Positions 5,247-13,607 of a stretch of 15,235 nt of DNA are shown here, one piece after another. The first letter of the stretch is position 1. Every line of letters starts with the position of its first letter. The DNA is from Acidobacteriota bacterium (GTDB lineage: Bacteria; Acidobacteriota; Holophagae; Thermotomaculales; Thermotomaculaceae): the NCBI GenBank assembly GCA_003650445.1, contig QMQE01000047.1, forward strand, positions 1-15,235. Reading direction: 5' to 3'. The notes under the pieces are model-generated. The model ran no database searches, had not been told where the DNA came from, and saw only the letters and a program-made list of their open reading frames with translations. Made by a program: the position numbers and the translations under genes.

Positions 5247-7252
5247 ACGAGCGCCTGCAGAACCTGGTCCGAAATAAACACCTTTTTCTGATTCTTCTTG
5301 CCATTGTCGTCGGCGTCTGCTCTGGATTGGGCGGGGTCGCGATCCGCTATCTCATCAAGTACGGAATGCTGGCGTTTTTCGGTGTGTATGACAATTTTCT
5401 CGCCGCTGTGCAGCACGTCTCCCTGACCCGCCGAATTCTGGCGCCTGTCATCGGCGGCCTGGTGGTGGGACCCATTATTTATTTCATGGCCAAGGAAGCA
5501 AAGGGGCATGGTGTTCCGGAAGTTATGCTGGCCGTGCTGCTGAAAGACGGAAAAATCCGCCCCAGGGTAGCCTTCGTCAAGTCCCTCGCATCTGCCATCA
5601 GTATCGGGTCAGGCGGTTCTGTTGGGCGTGAAGGCCCCATTGTTCAGATTGGCGCGTCTCTCGGCTCTTCCCTCGCCCAATATTTTCAGCTGGAAAAAAG
5701 AGAGGTTTCCACCCTTGTGGCCTGCGGGGCAGCCGGCGGGATTGCCGCGGCATTCAACGCCCCCATTGCAGGGGCCCTGTTCGCGGTAGAAATTATCCTG
5801 GGGGATTTCGGCATGGCTGCCCTCTCCCCTATTATTATCAGTTCCGTAATCTCAACCATTGTCGCCCGTCATATTGAGGGAGACCTGCTGGCATTCACCG
5901 TCCCGCCCTACGCGCTGAACACCCCACTGGAGCTCTTCCCCTACACCATGCTGGGAATTGTGTCCGGCCTGGTGGCGGTGCTGTTCATCGTGACCCTGTA
6001 CAAGGCGGAACTTCTCTATGACCAGTGGAATTTCCCTGAATGGCTCCAGCCCATGACCGGCGGCCTGTTCATCGCAATAGTGGGAATCATGGTACCCCAG
6101 ATGTACGGTGTCGGCTACGAAACCATCAACGGCGCCCTTCACAACCAGTGGCCCCTGTGGTTTCTCATCATATTGATATTCATGAAGATTCTGGCAACAT
6201 CCGTTACGCTGGGGTCCGGGGGCTCCGGTGGTATCTTTGCACCCTCACTTTTCATTGGAGCGGCTACCGGCGGCGCTGTGGGAATGGTGACCCACCAGTT
6301 TTTCCCCATTGCCGCAACCTCCGGCACTTACGCCCTTGTGGGAATGGGTGCCGTTGTGGCCGCAACAACGCAAGCCCCCATCACGGCAATTATCATCATT
6401 TTCGAGCTTACCCAGGATTATCACATTATCCCACCCCTGATGTTTACCTGCATCATCAGTACACTGATTGCCACAACAATCAAAAAAGAATCCATCTACA
6501 CCCAGAAATTGGAGTTGAAAGGAATACGGCTTACCGAAGGCAAGGAAGAAAGCATTCTCCGGGAACTGACGGTTGAGAGAAGCATCAAGAAAGGTACGTT
6601 TTTTTATGAGGACATGAACCTCCGCTCCATCATTGATATCGCACTGGACACAACTCAAACGGTCTTTCCGGTGCTAACGCGGGAAGATGAGATTCTGGTG
6701 GGGATACTCACCCTCAATGATCTGAAAACCGTGTTTTATGAGCGGGAAACGCTGGCGGATCTGGTTATTGCGGAAGATGTGGCATCCGAACCGGTGTTCT
6801 TAACGAGAAATGCCAATCTGCAGCAAGCCATGGAATTGAACGGCCACAATCTGATGGAAGAAATTCCGGTGGTGGAAGACCGGGAAAGCATGAAATACGC
6901 GGGAATGATTTTCATCCAGGACGTCATTTCCCTTTACAATTCGGAAGTCAAGAAACGCGAACTTGCACTGGCCGTTGTAACCCGCAAGAAATTCAAGGAT
7001 ATCACCAAGGGTATCTCCCTGGGAGAAGGCTATCGACTGGCAGAATTCGTCGTCCCGAAAGAATTCGTCGGCAAATCCCTGAAAGAACTGTCATTCAGAA
7101 ACAAGTACAAGCTGGAACTGATCCTGGTCAAACGAAAAGGCAGTGCAGACATAATCCCGGATCCCAACCAGCCCTTCAGAGAGAATGACCGGATGGTTGT
7201 AGTGGGTGTCCACGAGAACATTCAGAAATTTAAAAACGAGTACCAGTTATGA
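5243..7252 (+). CDS. ClC-family chloride channel/antiporter with CBS pair and RCK_C (TrkA-C) domain
   Basis: The 669-residue membrane protein has the ClC core at about 15-415. Signatures are GHGVPEV (88-94), GSVGREGP (125-132) with gating Glu130, NAPIAGALFAVE (172-183), GSGGSGGIFAP (324-334) and a helix-R Tyr at 419 (E. coli Tyr445). The proton-coupling Glu203 of E. coli ClC aligns with Ile184, and Ser107 with His89. A CBS pair (about 455-570) and an RCK_C domain (about 595-665, with EFVVPKEFVGKSLKEL) follow, suggesting control by nucleotides or other ligands. Whether it is a passive channel or a proton-coupled antiporter cannot be told from sequence; loss of the inner Glu leans toward weak or altered coupling. 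Start and stop overlap pyrE and alr by four bases each, and no Shine-Dalgarno is clear, so translation is probably coupled. Confidence 0.93.
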   Translation: MNERLQNLVRNKHLFLILLAIVVGVCSGLGGVAIRYLIKYGMLAFFGVYDNFLAAVQHVSLTRRILAPVIGGLVVGPIIYFMAKEAKGHGVPEVMLAVLLKDGKIRPRVAFVKSLASAISIGSGGSVGREGPIVQIGASLGSSLAQYFQLEKREVSTLVACGAAGGIAAAFNAPIAGALFAVEIILGDFGMAALSPIIISSVISTIVARHIEGDLLAFTVPPYALNTPLELFPYTMLGIVSGLVAVLFIVTLYKAELLYDQWNFPEWLQPMTGGLFIAIVGIMVPQMYGVGYETINGALHNQWPLWFLIILIFMKILATSVTLGSGGSGGIFAPSLFIGAATGGAVGMVTHQFFPIAATSGTYALVGMGAVVAATTQAPITAIIIIFELTQDYHIIPPLMFTCIISTLIATTIKKESIYTQKLELKGIRLTEGKEESILRELTVERSIKKGTFFYEDMNLRSIIDIALDTTQTVFPVLTREDEILVGILTLNDLKTVFYERETLADLVIAEDVASEPVFLTRNANLQQAMELNGHNLMEEIPVVEDRESMKYAGMIFIQDVISLYNSEVKKRELALAVVTRKKFKDITKGISLGEGYRLAEFVVPKEFVGKSLKELSFRNKYKLELILVKRKGSADIIPDPNQPFRENDRMVVVGVHENIQKFKNEYQL

Positions 7253-8394
7253 CTGCGCTTCCTTCACCTTCATGGATCGAACTGGACATTCCGGCACTGA
7301 AACGTAATTTCCATTTTTTCCGAAATCGGATTCAACGCCGGACCACCATTTACCCGGTGGTTAAAGCCAATGCCTACGGCCACGGCATGACAGAAATTGT
7401 CAATACCATCCAGCCTTTGGCAGATGGCTTCTGTGTTCACAGCGCGAAAGAAGCCGCCCGGCTTCCCGGCGGCAAACCGGTGTTGATTCTGGGCCATTTC
7501 CCCGATGACATGGGTTTTCTTGCCCGGTTAATGCTGGATCGCCAGCCTGTGTTCACCATCACCTCCGCGTCACAGGCCGCATTCCTGGATCGTGCTGCAA
7601 AAGCAGCCAAGGCCTCGGCATCTGTCCATATCAAGGTTGAAACCGGAACTCACCGGCTGGGGCTTCAACCAGATGAGGCTCGGGCTCTGGCACTTGAACT
7701 GGAAGCATTCAAAAACATTCACCTTTCAGGATTTTCCACCCATTTTGCCAACATTGAGGACACAATCAACCATCAATTTGCCATGGAACAGCTCTCCATT
7801 TTCAATTCGTTCCGCCAATCCCTGCCGAAATCCGAAACCCTTCGTTTCCATTGCTCCTGTTCCGCGGCAGCACTACTCTTTCCGGAAACCCATATGGACA
7901 TGGTTCGACTGGGGATTTCCCTCTACGGCTACTATTCCAGCGGAGAAACAAGGCTCTCAGCGATTCAACAGGGCTTACAGCCGGAGGACAAGCTCCGCCC
8001 GGTTCTCTCCTGGAAAACACAGCCAATCCAGATTAAATCTGTAGCAGTAGGAGATTTTGTCGGCTACGGACTCACTTTCCGCGCCCACCGTCCCATGACC
8101 ATAGCTGTCCTCCCGGTTGGGTACAGTGACGGCTACGACCGGCGTCTGTCCAATTCCGCTTACGTATTATTCAGGGGACAGCGCGCCCCCATCTGCGGAA
8201 GAATCTGCATGAATCTGATGATGGTGGATGTCAGCCACATTGACGGAGCTGACCGGGATGACATTGTGACCCTCATCGGCCGTGACGGGAATGAAGAAAT
8301 AACAGCAGAAACCCTTGCCGAAATTGCCGGGACTATCCAATACGAAATCCTTGCCAGAATCAATCCGGACATCCCCCGGATTTCTGTGGATTAG
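7249..8394 (+). CDS. alr: Alanine racemase (PLP-dependent)
   Basis: The 381-residue enzyme interconverts L- and D-alanine to supply peptidoglycan synthesis. The PLP-binding Lys39 lies in YPVVKANAYGHG, and the second catalytic base Tyr273 lies in VGYGLTF, followed by the usual LPVGYSDGYDR and GRICMNLMMVDV motifs. It has the standard TIM-barrel plus C-terminal beta-domain length. It has no signal peptide, so it acts in the cytoplasm. Its ATG overlaps the ClC stop codon (ATGA), and truA starts three bases after its own stop. No ddl or mur genes are nearby, so context adds nothing to its role. Confidence 0.95.
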   Translation: MTALPSPSWIELDIPALKRNFHFFRNRIQRRTTIYPVVKANAYGHGMTEIVNTIQPLADGFCVHSAKEAARLPGGKPVLILGHFPDDMGFLARLMLDRQPVFTITSASQAAFLDRAAKAAKASASVHIKVETGTHRLGLQPDEARALALELEAFKNIHLSGFSTHFANIEDTINHQFAMEQLSIFNSFRQSLPKSETLRFHCSCSAAALLFPETHMDMVRLGISLYGYYSSGETRLSAIQQGLQPEDKLRPVLSWKTQPIQIKSVAVGDFVGYGLTFRAHRPMTIAVLPVGYSDGYDRRLSNSAYVLFRGQRAPICGRICMNLMMVDVSHIDGADRDDIVTLIGRDGNEEITAETLAEIAGTIQYEILARINPDIPRISVD

Positions 8395-8397
8395 CCA

Positions 8398-9180
8398 ATG
8401 GACAGCGAAACATCGATACGGGCCTCATCCCCGACACGAACCATCAAGCTTGTACTGGAATATGATGGAACTGCCTACGCCGGCTGGCAGATTCAGCCCC
8501 ACGCGCAAACGGTCCAGGGTGTTCTGAAGCGGGTTGTGGAAACTGTGATGAACCATCCTGCCACCATCTACGGCGCCAGCCGAACAGACGCCGGGGTACA
8601 CGCCCGCTTTCAGGTCGCCGCTTTTCGGACGCCCAGCCTTCGCCCGGTTTCCGTCATCATGAAGGGGCTCAATGCCATGCTTCCATCGGACATCCGGATT
8701 CGCCGGGCAGAAGAAGCGCCAGCCCGCTTTCATCCCCGTGCGGATGCCATTTCCAAGACTTACCGCTACGCCCTGTTCACAGGAAGAAAAATCCCTGTTT
8801 TTCAACGGCTGTATGTGGCTCCTGTCCGTGGGAAAATCAATCTTGAAGAAATGGAGAAAGCTGCTGAATATTTTGTCGGCACCCATGATTTCTCATCTTT
8901 TCGCGCTTCCCACTGTTCTGCCAGAACAACCATCAGAGAAATTTCAGAATCCCGTTTTAATAAGTTGCAGAATGACCATTTAGAATATATAATTTCAGGG
9001 AATCGTTTTCTCCACAACATGGTCCGGATTATTGTCGGCACGCTTATCTGGATCGGTAAAGGGAAAATGAAGGTGGAAGAATTGCCCGCCCTGTTTGAAA
9101 AAAAAGACAGGCGATACGCGGGTCCGACTGCCCCGGCAAAGGGGCTGTTTCTTGAAAACATCCGTTTTAAGGAGGATTAA
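8398..9180 (+). CDS. truA: tRNA pseudouridine(38-40) synthase TruA
   Basis: The 260-residue enzyme isomerises uridines 38-40 in the anticodon stem-loop of tRNAs. Catalytic Asp64 is in GASRTDAGVHARFQV, and the family's YDGTAYAGWQ (22-31), KTYRYALF and NRFLHNMVRIIVGTL segments are all present. The N-terminus carries about 13 residues before the usual IKLVLEYDG start. No other in-frame ATG lies between, and the ATG is only three bases after alr, so I keep it. No good Shine-Dalgarno is visible, so coupling to alr is likely. Confidence 0.94.
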   Translation: MDSETSIRASSPTRTIKLVLEYDGTAYAGWQIQPHAQTVQGVLKRVVETVMNHPATIYGASRTDAGVHARFQVAAFRTPSLRPVSVIMKGLNAMLPSDIRIRRAEEAPARFHPRADAISKTYRYALFTGRKIPVFQRLYVAPVRGKINLEEMEKAAEYFVGTHDFSSFRASHCSARTTIREISESRFNKLQNDHLEYIISGNRFLHNMVRIIVGTLIWIGKGKMKVEELPALFEKKDRRYAGPTAPAKGLFLENIRFKED

Positions 9181-9184
9181 AAAA

Positions 9185-10336
9185 ATGTTGAAAAAATTGA
9201 TTGGACTGTTCATTGCCGGGGTTCTGGTCATGGGAACCGGGTGCAACCTCATGGAGAAACACCAGGTTGAAAAAATGCAGAAAATGGCAGCCAAGATTGA
9301 CCAATTGGACAGCCAGTTGAATCAGAAAGAAGAAGAATATCGTAAAATCCTGACCCAGTATGGCCTGAAAGGCGACAAACAACTCACTGATGAACAATGG
9401 CAGATGCTCTCCCTGACACCGGAACAGCGCCAGATGCTTCAAGATCGGCTGAACAAGGAACAGGACTCCTCCTATAAAGCTGTCCTTCAGGAAGTTCTGG
9501 ACAAAGATCAGGAAATCAAAGACTTGAGAAAAGAAATTGACTCCCTTCGCGAGCAGCTCCCGAAACCGGTTGTGGTGAAGCAGGGAGACAACCATTATGA
9601 CCTCTGCATGCGGTATCTCGTGGATCAGAAAGGGCTCAACACAAAGGATGCGCAGAAGCTCATCGAGCGGGTAAATCTCCTGGACTATCTGGTTCCCGGC
9701 TTTGAAGTGTGGTTATTCTATGATGGCGGCACATTCGGAACATTCGTTACACAGGGAACCGCAGACCAGAACCCAAATCAGATTAAGAAGTACTACAAAA
9801 CAAAACTAATTAACGAAAGGAACACAGCACGCCAGGAAGCAGCCACGCTTAAAGACGACGTGAATGAACTGGAAGCTCGCAAAGCCGAACTGACAAACCA
9901 ACTGGCGCAACTGGAACAGGCAAGAGCTGAACTGACCAGCCAGGTTCAGAACCTGAATACCCGCAATAAAAAGCTCTCTACCCAGAACACAGAAAAAGAG
10001 CGGCGGCTGAATTCTGTTTTCTATCATGTAGACAACTACAAGTCATTGACAGCTAAGAAAATTGTGGGCCGCTTCCTTTTTGGACGCCCACAATTGAAAA
10101 ATTTCAATGCTGTCGTATTTGACAAATCCCTGGATCTTCGTCAATCCGATTCCATCACCATTACGGCGGCAGATGCCGGGGTGAAGAAGATTCGTTCCAT
10201 TTATGTCATGCCCCGTAGCTTTGTAAAAGACAAGGACTACAAAATTGACCTTGCGCCGGATAAATCCACAGCTGTTATTTACATTGTGAATCCAGGAAAA
10301 TTCCAGATGAGCAAGGTATTGTTTGCCATTCGTTAA
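9185..10336 (+). CDS. Envelope lipoprotein with two coiled coils around a LysM-like segment
   Basis: I do not recognise a named family. The 383-residue product starts MLKKLIGLFIAGVLVMGTGC; the hydrophobic stretch ending in Cys20 suggests a lipoprotein signal, though Gly at -3 is an untypical lipobox residue. Residues 21-125 are charged and helical. About 128-185 (VKQGDNHYDLCMRY ... LVPGFEVWLFYDGG) resembles a degenerate LysM domain, the usual GD-x-x-(Y/W)-x-(I/L) opening included. Residues 200-277 form a clear coiled coil with near-repeated ARKAELTNQL / ARAELTSQV. The last 100 residues look beta-rich and match nothing I know. AAGGAGG at 9169-9175 fixes ATG 9185; an in-frame ATG at 9095 lies within truA. 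The gene sits four bases after truA and 18 before the diguanylate cyclase. A role as envelope partner of the following signalling genes is inferred from position only. Confidence 0.72.
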   Translation: MLKKLIGLFIAGVLVMGTGCNLMEKHQVEKMQKMAAKIDQLDSQLNQKEEEYRKILTQYGLKGDKQLTDEQWQMLSLTPEQRQMLQDRLNKEQDSSYKAVLQEVLDKDQEIKDLRKEIDSLREQLPKPVVVKQGDNHYDLCMRYLVDQKGLNTKDAQKLIERVNLLDYLVPGFEVWLFYDGGTFGTFVTQGTADQNPNQIKKYYKTKLINERNTARQEAATLKDDVNELEARKAELTNQLAQLEQARAELTSQVQNLNTRNKKLSTQNTEKERRLNSVFYHVDNYKSLTAKKIVGRFLFGRPQLKNFNAVVFDKSLDLRQSDSITITAADAGVKKIRSIYVMPRSFVKDKDYKIDLAPDKSTAVIYIVNPGKFQMSKVLFAIR

Positions 10337-10354
10337 GAAACGGATGCCTTATAA

Positions 10355-11965
10355 ATGAAAGGGAAGCAAGTTGCAGTTCTGGCGCCGCAGACCGCACTCA
10401 TGCGGGACATTGTCTCCCAACTGGAGACTGCGGGATATCACTGTAATCTGCTGACTGAATTACCGGAACCGACTGATGTGCCGGGGGAAGTTCCTCCGGC
10501 ACTCTTTCTCATCGATGCCGCGTCCCTGATCAATGAGGAAACCACCTTTGACACTGAAACCCCTGTAATTCTTTTCAGAGGCGGAGAACCGCGCACCCTG
10601 CACACAGATGGCATCCTGCAGACTCTCTCAAAACCTGTTGAAGGAGAAAAACTGCTTTTCCTCATCTCCCATATCCTGAGAAAAAGGAAAATTTTAATCA
10701 CAGATGATACCCCTTCTTTCCGGGAAATGGTTGCAGCGGAGTTTGATCTCAAGGACTATGATCTCATTTTTGCCGAAAATGGACTTGCCGGTTACCAGGC
10801 TGCACGGAAGCATCACCCGGATCTGATCACCATGGACATTGAAATGCCTGTGATGGATGGATACAAGGCCTGCGAACTGATTCGTCATGATCCGGGTACG
10901 GAAGACATCCCCATCATCTTTGTCACCACACTTGGTGAAGAAAAAGATATCGAAAAAGGATTCCATGCGGGAGCGATCGAATACTTTGTCAAACCTTTTG
11001 AAGCAGGGACACTTGGCACTTTTGTCCGGAATTTGTTTGTCAAGATAGAATCCCACCGGACTATTCCGGTTGCAGTTCTGGACCACCGGAAAACCTCGCT
11101 GAAAATCACCCAGTTTGCCTTCCTGAAACACGGATTCCAGACAAGCGTGTTCTCCACTCTACCGGAGCTGAAAGAACAGTTCAGTGCCGGCTACGAACCG
11201 GAACTGCTCCTCTTTAACATAGACTTACCTGAAATATCCTTTGAGGCGGCATTGAAGGAATTATTGCTTCTCAGGCCCCATCTCCCCATCCTTGCTGTCA
11301 CAGATGAAAACAGAAAGGCCAAAATTATCCACGCCCTGAAAGCCGGTGCAGTGGACTATGTCCTTGCCCCCTTTGTCGAAGAAGAGTTGATTTCAAGGAG
11401 TGAAACCCATATTCGATTGCATCAACTGATCCGGAAACTGTCCAGTGTCAACGAACGCCTTCGGGAATTGTCGGTCACAGACCCGCTGACCGGCCTTTTC
11501 AACCGGGGATATCTGAACCGGATGCTGAAAGCTGAAATCAAGAAACTGAGCCGGAGGGAGGAATGGCTCTCCTGTATCATGATTGACATTGATCATTTCA
11601 AGGACATCAATGATACATACGGGCACATCGCAGGGGATTTTGTCCTGAAAGAACTGGCAGAAATCATAAAGAAACAGAGCCGGGAATCCGACATTGTCAC
11701 TCGATACGGAGGAGAAGAATTTCTTCTGCTCCTCCCCCAGACCGACCCGGAAGGTGCAGTAATTCTTGCAGAAAAAATCCGAACAGCCACAGAAAAAAAG
11801 CAATTTCAAACTGGTAACTTAACAATTTCTGTCTCCATCAGCTGTGGCGTCCACGGAATCCGAAATTTCATGGAGGGGCGAAATCTGATACAATATGCAG
11901 ACGAAGCTCTTTACCGCGCAAAGGAAACCGGAAGAAACAGGACTATCTGCTATGAAACAACCTGA
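10355..11965 (+). CDS. Diguanylate cyclase with three receiver domains (REC-REC-REC-GGDEF)
   Basis: The 536-residue cytosolic protein resembles PleD but has one more receiver. REC1 (1-110) lacks the acidic pair but keeps Asp54 and Lys93. REC2 (112-230) is complete: Asp117/Asp118, phospho-acceptor Asp161 in TMDIEMPVMDG, Thr191 and Lys213. REC3 (238-350) is degenerate, with Asn288 at the acceptor position and Ala338 in place of Lys. The GGDEF domain (about 370-536) has the active GGEEF signature (452-456) and an RESD inhibitory I-site (443-446) at the normal five-residue distance, so it should make c-di-GMP and be product-inhibited. No EAL or HD-GYP domain is present. No strong ribosome site precedes the ATG. 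Its 3' end overlaps the next gene by 14 bases, which suggests linked expression with the chemoreceptor-like protein. Confidence 0.92.
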   Translation: MKGKQVAVLAPQTALMRDIVSQLETAGYHCNLLTELPEPTDVPGEVPPALFLIDAASLINEETTFDTETPVILFRGGEPRTLHTDGILQTLSKPVEGEKLLFLISHILRKRKILITDDTPSFREMVAAEFDLKDYDLIFAENGLAGYQAARKHHPDLITMDIEMPVMDGYKACELIRHDPGTEDIPIIFVTTLGEEKDIEKGFHAGAIEYFVKPFEAGTLGTFVRNLFVKIESHRTIPVAVLDHRKTSLKITQFAFLKHGFQTSVFSTLPELKEQFSAGYEPELLLFNIDLPEISFEAALKELLLLRPHLPILAVTDENRKAKIIHALKAGAVDYVLAPFVEEELISRSETHIRLHQLIRKLSSVNERLRELSVTDPLTGLFNRGYLNRMLKAEIKKLSRREEWLSCIMIDIDHFKDINDTYGHIAGDFVLKELAEIIKKQSRESDIVTRYGGEEFLLLLPQTDPEGAVILAEKIRTATEKKQFQTGNLTISVSISCGVHGIRNFMEGRNLIQYADEALYRAKETGRNRTICYETT

Positions 11966-13589
11966 CAAACGAATAATTTTAATAAATGTCATTCTCTTTG
12001 CAGGTGCCTGTCTGCTAACCACTTCGGCTCTTCTGACATCCCAGTCAGGGCCGGCCGTCACCATCGCACTGATCGGCACACCGATTTTATTACTTCTCTC
12101 TATTCTTGCCAACACATGGGCCTCTCACCGTGAAAACCGTGCCAGGTTAATGGAATTATCCGTGCTTCGCCAGGCTGTCGAAAATCAGTTTCCTGAAAAC
12201 ACCATAGATTTATCCGATGAACTGAATGATTTGCTCACTCGACTCAAAGAGGAACAGTCCCGTATCCGCCTGATCTTTGCGGATCATGGAGAAACATCAG
12301 ACATTGTCAGTATGAACCTTGAACGGGTAATCCGACTCACTGACCGAATGGCACAGTTTATTGGAAACGTGGACAAACTGGCCAGCAGAATTCAGCACCT
12401 GTATCAGAGACTGGAAAATGCACTTATTCAAGCTGATAACCAGGAAAATCTCTCAGAAACAATTTTAAAAATTCGATTTGAACTGGAACACTTTAATGAG
12501 GGGCCGGCCAACATGTTGAACCTCCTGAAAAAAGTTTACGCCAATTGCAGGCAGAATCGGGAAGCGCTCATGGCGGCGCAGGAGGGATTCCTCGGTACAC
12601 AATCGGCTGTGGCCGAAGGTGAAATCGGCATGATTACCAAACAGCAGGAAACCCTTAAGAAAATCAACAATGCGATTCAAAATCTCGAGGAAACCCTCCA
12701 AAATGCTGATACCGCTCTCAGGGAAGGAGAAGAGTTCCTTCAAAATCTCACCACCAGATTCTTGCGCCTTTCAAACGAGATCAGTGAAATTCAGACGCTG
12801 GCAAACCAACTTCCATCACAAATTCGCACACTTGCTTCACTGATTACAGAATTGGAAGATGTACATGAAAAAAGCAAGATTTTGGCTTTGAATGCAGCCA
12901 TTTACGCAGGCGACGCGGGGGAAGAAGGAAAAGGATTCAGTACCATTGCCCGGGAAATGAAAACGATTACGGAATCGGCAGCGATTCTCCAACACCGTCT
13001 CCAGCAGGAATTGGGGCAACTGGAAAAAATCACCCAGCACACAATCGGCCAAATAGAGCAATTGGCCTCAACCGAACATTCTATAGAACAATTTTCCAGG
13101 GACGGCCTTGAAAAATACAACGCAAACTTATCCGGCCGGGAAACTGCCCTGGAAAATGAAAACGTTCTATCCAATGCCCTGAATCGGCTTGAAGAATTCC
13201 TCAATGTAGAAGAAAAAACCACCCGTGAACGGCAGGCAAACCTGGGGAGGACCATGTCTGAGGTTCGTAAATCCCAGCAGGAAACTGACGATGACCGTAC
13301 GTTGAAATTCCAGATTGACAATATGGTTATTGAATCCGCACGATTCTCAGAAAAAATTGAAAGCGAATTACCCAATCTTCTCGATGCTGTCGGTGGAATA
13401 CTTGATGAAGTCTCCGCTTTTCAGGATCATTTTCTCCAGACCCGCAATACACTGGCCGATTTTGCCGATCCCCAAATCACCGAAACGCTGAAAGACCTGA
13501 AACGGGAGATAGGGGGAAGTGAGATTCAACTTCTCCGTTCTTCCACCAACCTGCTTCGTAAACTTAGAATCAATATTCCGTCAAACTAA
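11952..13589 (+). CDS. Membrane-anchored coiled-coil protein with a degenerate chemoreceptor (MCP) signalling tip
   Basis: The 545-residue product has two hydrophobic helices (about 8-28 and 35-54) joined by only a few residues, so there is no periplasmic sensor domain, and I see no HAMP. The rest is long helical coiled coil. ILALNAAIYAGDAGEEGKGF (310-329) is clearly the MCP hairpin, where classical receptors read NAAxEAARAGExGxGF. The Glu and Arg that align with Tsr Glu385 and Arg388 (receptor trimer contacts) are Tyr318 and Asp321 here. CheA/CheW coupling is therefore doubtful. No chemotaxis gene is in the window. I start at ATG 11952, directly before the first transmembrane helix and overlapping the cyclase gene by 14 bases; an earlier in-frame ATG at 11895 would overlap more. 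It may scaffold or sense for the adjacent diguanylate cyclase (inferred). Confidence 0.82.
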   Translation: MKQPDKRIILINVILFAGACLLTTSALLTSQSGPAVTIALIGTPILLLLSILANTWASHRENRARLMELSVLRQAVENQFPENTIDLSDELNDLLTRLKEEQSRIRLIFADHGETSDIVSMNLERVIRLTDRMAQFIGNVDKLASRIQHLYQRLENALIQADNQENLSETILKIRFELEHFNEGPANMLNLLKKVYANCRQNREALMAAQEGFLGTQSAVAEGEIGMITKQQETLKKINNAIQNLEETLQNADTALREGEEFLQNLTTRFLRLSNEISEIQTLANQLPSQIRTLASLITELEDVHEKSKILALNAAIYAGDAGEEGKGFSTIAREMKTITESAAILQHRLQQELGQLEKITQHTIGQIEQLASTEHSIEQFSRDGLEKYNANLSGRETALENENVLSNALNRLEEFLNVEEKTTRERQANLGRTMSEVRKSQQETDDDRTLKFQIDNMVIESARFSEKIESELPNLLDAVGGILDEVSAFQDHFLQTRNTLADFADPQITETLKDLKREIGGSEIQLLRSSTNLLRKLRINIPSN

Positions 13590-13607
13590 TCATTCAAGGA
13601 GACGATT

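Noticed and set aside
6040..6576. Open frame of 178 codons on the plus strand inside the ClC gene
   Set aside because: It is out of frame with an intact ClC core and CBS region, and its His/Arg-rich composition is that of an alternate-frame artefact.
11895..11951. Earlier ATG for the chemoreceptor-like gene
   Set aside because: It would add 19 polar residues and overlap the cyclase by 71 bases. ATG 11952 gives the typical short cytoplasmic lead before the first membrane helix.
12902..13375. Open frame of 157 codons on the minus strand in the chemoreceptor-like gene
   Set aside because: Ser/Arg-rich shadow of a coiled-coil coding region, with no motif.
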